Assembly: GCA_963810485.1 (NCBI GenBank) | Contig: CAWENQ010000003.1 | Coordinates: 1 to 64,000 of the forward strand | From: DATKFM01 sp963810485 | GTDB taxonomy: Bacteria; Pseudomonadota; Alphaproteobacteria; Dongiales; Dongiaceae | Direction: 5' to 3' | Length of the DNA stretch: 64,000 nucleotides | Shown: positions 57,148 to 64,000 of the stretch, in pieces | How the letters are laid out: every line of letters starts with the position of its first letter | Numbering within the stretch: position 1 is the stretch's first letter | Made by a program: the position numbers and the translations under genes | Notes under the pieces: generated by a model | What the model was told of the DNA's origin: nothing | The model's database searches: none | Seen by the model: only the letters and a program-made list of their open reading frames with translations

Positions 57148-58329
57148 ATGCCGTTGCCATCGATAAAATTGACTGCCAAATCGAGCCTGCCCGCCGATGC
57201 TAGCGCGTCCCTGGCCGGCCGCGTGTGGCTGCCGTCGGCGGAAGGGCCGGCAGTGGTGAAGGTAGCTGGCGGCGAACTGCAGGATATCTCCGCTGCTTTC
57301 CCGACCATGCGCGATCTCTGCGAGACGGCCGATTCCGCGAAGGCGCTGCGCGAAGCGAAGGGGACGATGATCGGTGCGGTCGATGCCGTGCTTGCCAACA
57401 CGCCACCAGATGGCCGGGACAAATCGAAGCCTTGGCTGCTGACGCCGGTGGACCTCCAGGCACTGAAGGCCGCGGGGGTCACCTTCGCCATCTCCATGCT
57501 GGAGCGCGTCATCGAGGAGCGGGCGCGGGGCAATCCCGATGCCGCGGCGTCGATTCGCGGCAGCATCCAGAACCTGATCGGCGACGATCTCTCTAAGCTC
57601 AAGCCCGGCTCGCCGGAGGCGATGAAGCTGAAGGCGCTGCTGATCGAGAAGGGCATGTGGTCCCAATATCTGGAAGTCGGCATCGGGCCGGATGCGGAGA
57701 TCTTCACCAAGTCGCAGATCATGTCCGCCGTGGGCACCGGCTTCGATGCGGGCCTGCATCCGATCTCCAAATGGAACAACCCGGAGCCGGAGGTGGTGGT
57801 CGTGGTGTCGTCTGCGGGACGCATCGTCGGCGCGACCTTGGGCAATGACGTGAATCTGCGGGACGTGGAAGGCCGCTCGGCGCTGCTGCTGGGCAAGGCG
57901 AAGGACAATAATGCCAGTTGCGCCATCGGCCCGTTCATCCGTTTCTTTGATAGCGGGTTCACGCTCGACCATGTGCGCAAGATCCAGGTGACGCTGACAG
58001 TCGACGGACCGGAGGGATACCAACTCAAGGGCTCCTCCAACATCGCCAAGATCAGCCGGGATCCCGCCGATCTGGTGAAGCAGATGGTCGGGCCGCATCA
58101 TCAGTATCCCGACGGCGCGGTGCTGTATCTGGGTACGCTGTTTGCGCCGATCGAGGACCGCGATCAGCCGGGGCAGGGCTTTACCCACAAGATGGGCGAT
58201 ATCGTCACGGTGGCCGCGCCGGAGCTGGGCGCGCTGGTGAACCGCATGATGCTGTCGACCGAGGCGCCGCCCTGGGTGTTTGGCGCCAGCCATCTCATGC
58301 GCAACCTGGCGCGGCGCGGCTTGCTCTAG
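57148..58329 (+). CDS. Fumarylacetoacetate hydrolase-family protein
   Basis: 393 residues. C-terminal FAH fold with EPEVVVVVSSAGRIVGATLG, NDVNLRDVEGRSALLLGKAK and DNNASCAIGPF, metal-binding E and D residues. Members hydrolyse or dehydrate 2-keto-3-deoxy acids; the long N-terminal part (QALKAAGVTFAISMLERVIE) is typical of the dehydratase branch. Substrate uncertain. The gene sits a few kb from a gentisate-dioxygenase-like gene, but neighbours between them are unrelated. Confidence 0.85.
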   Translation: MPLPSIKLTAKSSLPADASASLAGRVWLPSAEGPAVVKVAGGELQDISAAFPTMRDLCETADSAKALREAKGTMIGAVDAVLANTPPDGRDKSKPWLLTPVDLQALKAAGVTFAISMLERVIEERARGNPDAAASIRGSIQNLIGDDLSKLKPGSPEAMKLKALLIEKGMWSQYLEVGIGPDAEIFTKSQIMSAVGTGFDAGLHPISKWNNPEPEVVVVVSSAGRIVGATLGNDVNLRDVEGRSALLLGKAKDNNASCAIGPFIRFFDSGFTLDHVRKIQVTLTVDGPEGYQLKGSSNIAKISRDPADLVKQMVGPHHQYPDGAVLYLGTLFAPIEDRDQPGQGFTHKMGDIVTVAAPELGALVNRMMLSTEAPPWVFGASHLMRNLARRGLL

Positions 58330-58385
58330 GGGACCATGTCCGAAAACCGCGAGCGTCGGGCCCGCGGCGGTGGCATGATGAGGCC

Positions 58386-59882
58386 ATGGAAGCACTCGAT
58401 CCGCAGATCTGCTACCGCGCGCTCCGCACCCGCGACGTCCGTTTTGACGGGCGGATCTTCGTCGGCGTGACATCGACGGGCATCTATTGCCGGCCGGTTT
58501 GTGCCGCGGGCACGGCCAAATTCGAGAATTGCCGGTTTTTCCCGTCGGCCGCGTCGGCACAGGAGGCCGGATTCCGGCCCTGCCTGCGCTGCAGGCCGGA
58601 AACGGCGCCGGATTTCGGCGCCTGGCGCGGCACGTCGAACACGGTGTCACGCGGGCTGGCGCTGATCGCCGAAGGCGCGATGGATGGCGACGACGCCAGC
58701 GTCGACAATCTCGCCGCGCGGCTTGGTATCGGCGAGCGGCAATTGCGGCGCCTGTTCGACCAGCATATCGGCGCCTCGCCGGTCACCGTAGCGCAGACGC
58801 GGCGCGTGCTGCTGGCGAAGCAGCTCATCCACGATACGCGCCTGCCCATGGGCGAGATCGCGCTGGCCGCCGGATTCGGCAGCGTGCGGCGATTTAACGA
58901 GACTTTTCAACGGCTGTTCAAGCGGCCGCCGAGCGCTTTGCGGCGCAAAACCATTACGTCACTGCGGGAAGGATCGGTGGCGGCTGATGGCGTCACGGTG
59001 CGGCTGCGCTACCGGCCGCCCTATGATTGGTCCTCGATGCTGGCGTTCCTGCGCGCGCGCGCGATCGCGCGCGTCGAGTGGATCGACGGCGAACGCTATT
59101 GCCGGACCTTCACCCAGGACGGCGAACTCGGCACAGTCGAGATCGGCCATTTGCCGGAACGGGAGAGCCTGAGCGTCAATATTCGAGTTGCCGACCTGCG
59201 GGCATTACCGGCTGTCATCGCGCGGGTGCGGCGGGTTTTCGACCTCGGCGCGGATGTGGCTGAGATCGGCGCCCATCTGGCGCAGGATCCGCTGCTGGCG
59301 CCGCTGATCGCCGCGCGGCCTGGCCTGCGCGCGCCCGGCGGCTGGGACGGCTTCGAGCTGGCCATGCGTGCCATCCTCGGACAGCAGGTGACGGTCGAGG
59401 CGGCGCGGCAATTGGCCGGGCAATTGGTGCGTCTATGCGGCACACCTTTGTTGGCAGCGCAGCGCACTCACGCCGGGATGACTCACGCTTTTCCGACGGC
59501 GGCGCAGGTAAGAGCCGCCGATCTAGCACCATTGGGCATGCCGAATGCGCGCAAGACGGCGCTGACGTCGCTGGCTGAGGCGGCGCTCGCAGATCCCGAC
59601 CTGTTCCAGCCGCTGGCCAGCGTGGAGGAAACCGTGGCGCGTCTGCGGGCGATCCGCGGCGTCGGCGAATGGACGGCGCACTACATCGCGCTACGCGCCG
59701 TGCGCGAGACCGATGCCTTTCCCGCCAGCGACATCGGCCTGCTGCGCGGGGCCTCGCGCAACGGCACGCGGCCGAGCCCGGCCGAATTGCAGGATCGCGC
59801 CGAACCCTGGCGGCCCTGGCGCGCTTATGCGGCGCAGCATCTCTGGGCGGCTGATGCGGCGCGCAGCGATTCACATCCTTAG
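58386..59882 (+). CDS. Ada/AraC-AlkA fusion: DNA-3-methyladenine glycosylase with Ada N-terminal domains
   Basis: 498 residues in three domains: Ada zinc domain with four Cys (IYCRPVC...ENCRFF...PCLRCRPE), AraC-type HTH (VDNLAARLGIGERQLRRLFD, IALAAGFGSVRRFNETFQRL), and an AlkA-type glycosylase with the helix-hairpin-helix IRGVGEWTAHYIALRAV and catalytic Asp in AFPASDIGLLRG. Removes alkylated bases; the Ada part probably senses methyl phosphotriesters. ATG at 58386. Confidence 0.93.
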   Translation: MEALDPQICYRALRTRDVRFDGRIFVGVTSTGIYCRPVCAAGTAKFENCRFFPSAASAQEAGFRPCLRCRPETAPDFGAWRGTSNTVSRGLALIAEGAMDGDDASVDNLAARLGIGERQLRRLFDQHIGASPVTVAQTRRVLLAKQLIHDTRLPMGEIALAAGFGSVRRFNETFQRLFKRPPSALRRKTITSLREGSVAADGVTVRLRYRPPYDWSSMLAFLRARAIARVEWIDGERYCRTFTQDGELGTVEIGHLPERESLSVNIRVADLRALPAVIARVRRVFDLGADVAEIGAHLAQDPLLAPLIAARPGLRAPGGWDGFELAMRAILGQQVTVEAARQLAGQLVRLCGTPLLAAQRTHAGMTHAFPTAAQVRAADLAPLGMPNARKTALTSLAEAALADPDLFQPLASVEETVARLRAIRGVGEWTAHYIALRAVRETDAFPASDIGLLRGASRNGTRPSPAELQDRAEPWRPWRAYAAQHLWAADAARSDSHP

Positions 59883-59900
59883 TCTCACATCGGAGTATCC

Positions 59901-60716
59901 ATGGCATCGCAACAGAAGAGAGCGGCGGAGTTTCGCCGACTGCACAAAGGACCGAAAATTCTCGTGCTGGCTAATTGCTGGGACGCGGGCAGTGCGCGGC
60001 TGATCGAGAGCCTGGGTGCCCGTGCCATGGCAACCACCAGCGCCGGTGTCGCCTGGGCGCTAGGCTATCCTGATGGCGATGCGCTGCCGCTGGATCTGTT
60101 GGTGGCCGCGGTCGCCGGCATGACCCGCGTCATCAAGGTGCCACTGACGATCGACATGGAAGGCGGCTATGGCAAGACGCCGAAGGCAGTAGGAGTCGCG
60201 GTCGGCAAGGTGATCGATGCAGGCGCCATCGGCATGAATATCGAGGATGGCGGTTCGTCGCCTGATCTGCTCTGCCGGAAGATCGAGCAAGTAAAATCGG
60301 CGGCCAAGCGCAAAGGCGTCGACTTCTTCGTCAACGCCCGCACCGATGTCTATCTGCACGAACTGGTGCCGCCGGCCAAGCGCGTGGCGGAGACGCTTGC
60401 CCGCGCGAAACGCTACCGCGACGCCGGCGCAGATGGGCTTTTCGTGCCAGGAGCGGCGCAGCCCGCGGAGATCCGAAGCATCACCGCCGCGGCGGGGCTG
60501 CCCGTGAATCTGCTGGCATGGCCCGGTCTGGCGCCCGCCGCGGAATTGCAGAAGCTGGGCGTGCGCCGCCTCAGCGCGGGATCGGCGATATCGCAGGTGG
60601 CTGCGGCCACAGCTCTCGAAAAGGCCAAGGCCTTTCTGCGCGACGGCGATTCCGGATTGGTGCGGGCAGGTGCGATGACCTACGGCGAGCTCAATGCGCT
60701 GGTGACCGCGCGCTAG
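59901..60716 (+). CDS. Isocitrate lyase/PEP mutase-family protein
   Basis: 271 residues, TIM-barrel of the isocitrate lyase/phosphoenolpyruvate mutase superfamily: LVLANCWDAGSARLIESLGA, TTSAGVAWALGYPDGD, VPLTIDMEGGYG, GAIGMNIEDGG, FFVNARTDVY. The catalytic Cys loop of isocitrate lyases (KKCGH) is absent. Substrate unknown. ATG at 59901, 18 bases after the AlkA fusion. Confidence 0.88.
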   Translation: MASQQKRAAEFRRLHKGPKILVLANCWDAGSARLIESLGARAMATTSAGVAWALGYPDGDALPLDLLVAAVAGMTRVIKVPLTIDMEGGYGKTPKAVGVAVGKVIDAGAIGMNIEDGGSSPDLLCRKIEQVKSAAKRKGVDFFVNARTDVYLHELVPPAKRVAETLARAKRYRDAGADGLFVPGAAQPAEIRSITAAAGLPVNLLAWPGLAPAAELQKLGVRRLSAGSAISQVAAATALEKAKAFLRDGDSGLVRAGAMTYGELNALVTAR

Positions 60717-60719
60717 AGC

Positions 60720-62333
60720 TCAGGCTGCCTTGATCAGATCCGCCGCCTTTTCGGCGATCATGATGACGGCGGCATTGATGTTGCCGGTGAGCATGTCCGG
60801 CATCACCGACGCATCGACGACCCGCAGGCCTTCGGCGCCACGCAGGCGGAGCTGAGTATCGACAACGGCCAGGGCATCGCTATCCGGCCCCATTCGGCAG
60901 GTACCCAGCGGATGGTGGACGGTGATTGAGGTCTTGCGGATATGTTCGTCGATGTCCGCATCCGATGCCTTTTGCAGGCCGGGCGCTATCTCCTTGGCGA
61001 TAAAGGGTTGCATCGCCGACTGCGCGGCCACCTCGCGCGCCATCTTCACGCCGGCGCGCAGCGCCCGCCAGTCATAGTCGGTGGAGAGGAAGCGCTGGAG
61101 GATGCGCGGGTGGGCGGTCGGATCGGCCGATTGCAGCGCCACCTCGCCGCGGCTTTCCGGATGCAACATGACGATGCGGCAGGCGAAGCCATCGGTGAAA
61201 GGCTGCTTGAAGGGTTTCATATAAGGCCAGGCGCCCAGGGGTGCTGCGGTCAATAGGAACTGGATATCCGGCAGCGGCACGCTGGAGCTGCTCTTCAGAA
61301 AGGCGGTGATGCCGCCGGGTACATCGGCGGCGAAACCTTTGCCGAACAGGTAGGCCTTGGCCAGTTCCGGGCCGATGCGGTCATAGCGCATCATCCGGTG
61401 GAACGGGCCGGTGCCCTTGCGGTGATACATCAGAATCGCCGAGACGTGATCCTGCAGGTTCTTGCCGACTCCCGGGAGCGCCAGCTTTACGGCAATGTCG
61501 TGTTGCTTGAGTTCGGCGGGGTCGCCGATGCCTGAGAGCATCAGCGTCTGCGGCGTATTGATGACCCCGCCGGCGAGGATCACTTCCTTGTCCGCCCGCA
61601 CGGTCTTGGTTTCGCCGCCCTGGCGATATTCGATGCCGACGGCGCGATTGCCTTCGAACAGGACCCGGGTGACGAACGCTTCGGTTTCAATGGTGAGGTT
61701 GGAGCGGCGCAGGGCCGGGTGCAGATAGGCGGTCGCGGTGCTGGCGCGGCGGCCGTTGCGGATGGTCATCTGCAGCCGGCCCAAGCCCTCCTGCTTTTCC
61801 GCGTTGTAGTCGTCGGTCCAGCCATGGCCGACGGATTTGGCGGCGTCCGCGAAAGCGTCGAGCAGCGGGTCCTGGTATTTGCAGGTCTGGGTGCCCAAGG
61901 GGCCGCCGCCGCCGCGATAGGCGTTGCCGCCGCCCTCCCAGCTCTCCTGCTTGCGGAAATAGGGCAGGGCGTCGTCATAACCCCAGCCGCTCAAACCGCC
62001 GGCTTTCCAACGCTCGAAATCGCCGCGGTTGCCACGGACATAGGCCATGGCGTTGGTGGAAGAGCAGCCGCCCACGACCTTGCCGCGGGCGCATTCGACG
62101 CGGCGGCCGCCGACATTCTCCTCAGGCTCGCAGAAATACCCCCAGTCGTGGAGGCGCTTCTGCAGGATCTTGCCCCAGCCCAGCGGGATGTGGATCCAGG
62201 GGTCGCGGTCCCAGCCCCCAGCCTCGAGGATCAGAACGCGGTTATTGGAGTCTTCGGAAAGGCGGTGGGCGAGAACGCAGCCGGCGGAGCCGGCGCCGAC
62301 GATGACATGGTCGTAGGTCTTGCGTGCCGCCAT
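60720..62333 (-). CDS. GMC-family FAD oxidoreductase (choline dehydrogenase-like)
   Basis: 537 residues. ADP-binding HVIVGAGSAGCVLAHRLSED, GKVVGGCSSTNAMAYVRGN (GMC signature 1), ILAGGVINTPQTLMLSGIG (signature 2), active-site His in VHHPLGTCRMGPDSDALAVV and DASVMPDMLTGNINA. Oxidises alcohols of unknown identity. ATG at 62333; convergent with the PEP-mutase-like gene, 3 bases apart. A GntR gene lies upstream on the same strand. Confidence 0.93.
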   Translation of the reverse strand: MAARKTYDHVIVGAGSAGCVLAHRLSEDSNNRVLILEAGGWDRDPWIHIPLGWGKILQKRLHDWGYFCEPEENVGGRRVECARGKVVGGCSSTNAMAYVRGNRGDFERWKAGGLSGWGYDDALPYFRKQESWEGGGNAYRGGGGPLGTQTCKYQDPLLDAFADAAKSVGHGWTDDYNAEKQEGLGRLQMTIRNGRRASTATAYLHPALRRSNLTIETEAFVTRVLFEGNRAVGIEYRQGGETKTVRADKEVILAGGVINTPQTLMLSGIGDPAELKQHDIAVKLALPGVGKNLQDHVSAILMYHRKGTGPFHRMMRYDRIGPELAKAYLFGKGFAADVPGGITAFLKSSSSVPLPDIQFLLTAAPLGAWPYMKPFKQPFTDGFACRIVMLHPESRGEVALQSADPTAHPRILQRFLSTDYDWRALRAGVKMAREVAAQSAMQPFIAKEIAPGLQKASDADIDEHIRKTSITVHHPLGTCRMGPDSDALAVVDTQLRLRGAEGLRVVDASVMPDMLTGNINAAVIMIAEKAADLIKAA

Positions 62334-62465
62334 CAAGCTATCCCCGAGCTATTGGTTCAGATCTGGGCTCGGGCGAACCAAATTGCACCCCCCAGCGGAA
62401 CCAATTGCTAGCACGGTCGGCCGCGCTGTCACAAGCCGCGGCCGCGGGCGGAGCGTCGCACGGGG

Positions 62466-63236
62466 CTACTGCTTGCTGGCCGTGGCGACGGTGGCGGGAA
62501 AGGCGTGCTGATGAATGTATCGCTGCACGTCGCAGAGATGTTCATGCATCAGCTCCTGCGCGCGGTCGCCTTGGCGGGCTGCGATCGCGGCGCAGATTTC
62601 CTGGTGGAAGCCGGCATAGACCGACTGGCGCTTGTAGCAATGGGCGTTCTCACCCAGGCGGCGCCAGCCGCTGTCGCGCTGGCTCGCATGAAGCGTGTCG
62701 AAAATGGCGAGGAACAGCGCATTGCGCGCCGACTCGGCGATGGTGCGGTGGAAGCGGCCGTCGGCGCGCTCATAGCTATCGGGATCGGCGGCAGTGCGGG
62801 TTTCCTCCGCGAGGCCTTGCAGCCGCTTGATCTCCGCCTGGGAAGCGCGGAAAGCGGCGATGCGCGCCATAACAGGCTCGATGGCCAGCCGCACTTCGAT
62901 CACTTCCAGCGGATTGATATGATCGAGAATGTATTCGAAAGCCATGTTCGGCGCATCCGCCGATGCGGCCGGCAACATGGATGCGAGCCGTGCGATCGTT
63001 CGCGCATGCCCATTGCCGCTGCCATTGCCGTTGGTCTGCACGAAGGTGCCGCGGCCTTGATGCCGGGAGATGCGTCCCTCTTGTTCCAGGATGTCGAGCG
63101 CGCGGCGCAGTGACCGTCGGCCGACGCCGAGTTCCACGGCAAGCGCGCGCTCGGGCGGCATGCGGCCCTCATCGTCGAAGCTGCCGCTGGCAATCATCTG
63201 CCTCAGTTTGGTGAGAGTCTCGTCCGTTCGCTCCAT
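62466..63236 (-). CDS. GntR-family regulator, FCD subfamily
   Basis: 256 residues. Winged helix MPPERALAVELGVGRRSLRR, ILEQEGRISRHQGRGTFVQT; FCD domain with LAIEPVMARIAAFRASQAEI, ADGRFHRTIAESARNALFLA, VYAGFHQEICAAIAARQGD. Likely controls the adjacent GMC gene or the divergent gentisate-dioxygenase-like gene. ATG at 63236. Confidence 0.9.
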   Translation of the reverse strand: MERTDETLTKLRQMIASGSFDDEGRMPPERALAVELGVGRRSLRRALDILEQEGRISRHQGRGTFVQTNGNGSGNGHARTIARLASMLPAASADAPNMAFEYILDHINPLEVIEVRLAIEPVMARIAAFRASQAEIKRLQGLAEETRTAADPDSYERADGRFHRTIAESARNALFLAIFDTLHASQRDSGWRRLGENAHCYKRQSVYAGFHQEICAAIAARQGDRAQELMHEHLCDVQRYIHQHAFPATVATASKQ

Positions 63237-63608
63237 GGCGATATCCCTGTCGCTATCCGCCGGCCAAGCTCAATGGCCATGCCGGTCAAGATCCCTTCGG
63301 CGGCGCGACTGTCCAGTGCCATCGGCGCCACTGGGACCATACGGCCGCGCTGCCCACATTTCCCGAACCGCTGGGGAACCGCTGCGGCAGACGACCGAGA
63401 CCAATTGTTGAGGCACGATACCACATGCTGCCGCCTGCAACAATCGGCGCTGCGATATGGTGCAGGGTTGACGCTGGGTTTGGGAAATGGTTACGATTCC
63501 AGGGTCAAAACGTCGAAAAACGAACCAATCTGAAGTAATGGTTTGTGGCGGATCCGCCTGGCAATGCGGTCACGCGGTTTAGAACTGACCCCGGGCAGAG
63601 TGTGCAGC
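63237..63608. other. Divergent promoter region before the dioxygenase-like gene
   Basis: No gene supported. Contains ACCAATTGTTG (about 63398) facing a CAACAAT at about 63440, and GAACCAATC near 63518; AACCAATTG also occurs at about 62398 next to the GMC gene. These may be sites for the GntR protein. Confidence 0.45.
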
Positions 63609-64000
63609 ATGAAGGCGACCAGCGAAATCAAAACCAGCAATGTTCGGGCGGCGCTGGATCAGCTCCATGCCGACGTCCTCAGGCTCAACATGGCGCCCTA
63701 CTGGGCGGTGGACCACAGTGTCGAGCATGACGAAGACCGCCAGATCCTGGATACCCGCAAGGCGGTGCCCTACATCTGGAAATACCAGTCCGAGATCGAC
63801 CCGCTGCTCCTCCGCTCGGCGGAACTGATCCGGACGGACACCTCGGACCGGCGCTCGCTGGTGCTGGTCAATCCCGGCTTGGCGCCGAAGCGCGCCACCG
63901 TCAGCACGATGTACGTGGCCTTCCGCCTCAACGATCCGAAGGAGATCATGCCGCCCCATCGTCATGCGCCGAATGCCATTCGCCTGGGCCTCACCGGCAA
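63609..64000 (+). CDS. Gentisate 1,2-dioxygenase-like cupin enzyme, partial
   Basis: First 130 residues; cut by the window end. The segments PYIWKYQSEIDPLLLRSAEL, TDTSDRRSLVLVNPG, VAFRLNDPKEIMPPHRHAPN and AIRLGLTG match gentisate or 1-hydroxy-2-naphthoate dioxygenases; HRH supplies iron ligands of the first cupin. Ring cleavage of gentisate yields maleylpyruvate. ATG at 63609. Confidence 0.82.
   Translation, partial: MKATSEIKTSNVRAALDQLHADVLRLNMAPYWAVDHSVEHDEDRQILDTRKAVPYIWKYQSEIDPLLLRSAELIRTDTSDRRSLVLVNPGLAPKRATVSTMYVAFRLNDPKEIMPPHRHAPNAIRLGLTG

Overview
The window looks like two bacterial segments joined together. Positions 1 to about 21.8 kb carry a housekeeping set (DUF177/yceD, rpmF, fabD, fabG, nusB, acpP, tatA/tatC, a family-4 type uracil-DNA glycosylase, RNase J, hemB), an F420/deazaflavin-type reductase and a c-di-AMP riboswitch. 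This mix points to Chloroflexota (inference). From the tRNA-Ser at 22.37 kb to the right end the genes look alphaproteobacterial: a form I aerobic CO dehydrogenase cluster, Ku/LigD, a type I ABC exporter, spermidine/putrescine-type ABC transporter parts, and FCD-type GntR regulators. The switch lies between about 21.4 and 22.4 kb and is most simply an assembly or binning chimera.

Left block, in order: a riboswitch reading off the left edge; a nucleotidyltransferase, a degenerate serine recombinase and a zinc-ribbon coiled-coil protein on the minus strand; the fatty-acid/ribosome run yceD-rpmF-fabD-fabG-nusB-acpP; tatA-tatC; uracil-DNA glycosylase and RNase J; then ABC1 kinase, ThuA-like and hemB on the minus strand, each with the same palindromic repeat a few bases past its stop; then a reductase, a D-2-hydroxyacid dehydrogenase, an alpha/beta hydrolase, a DUF937 protein, a MocR regulator, a membrane protein and an orphan Phd-type antitoxin.

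Right block: tRNA-Ser(GCT); an unlabelled SelW/Rdx-type selenoprotein gene with an in-frame TGA at the CxxU position and a SECIS-like hairpin (22892-23110); several small envelope genes; the cox cluster coxC, coxM-S-L-D-E-F (35.6 to 27.0 kb, minus strand); an ABC exporter, a polytopic membrane protein and Ku/LigD. From 44.5 to 56.5 kb lies a catabolic island: two permeases, GntR, class III aminotransferase, binding protein, BKACE, FAD oxidoreductase, cupin, SDR, aldehyde dehydrogenase and amidohydrolase. Two matching operator-like palindromes suggest one GntR controls it; the substrate is unknown. The right end holds FAH-family, Ada-AlkA, PEP-mutase-like, GMC oxidoreductase and GntR genes and the start of a gentisate-1,2-dioxygenase-like gene.

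Many genes in 2.2-16.3 kb and 44.8-52.5 kb are broken by single-base indels. Where these can be placed unambiguously they fall between codons of the affected gene, on either strand and in both blocks. Random sequencing error does not predict this. The coordinates given for these genes span the whole interrupted reading frame.
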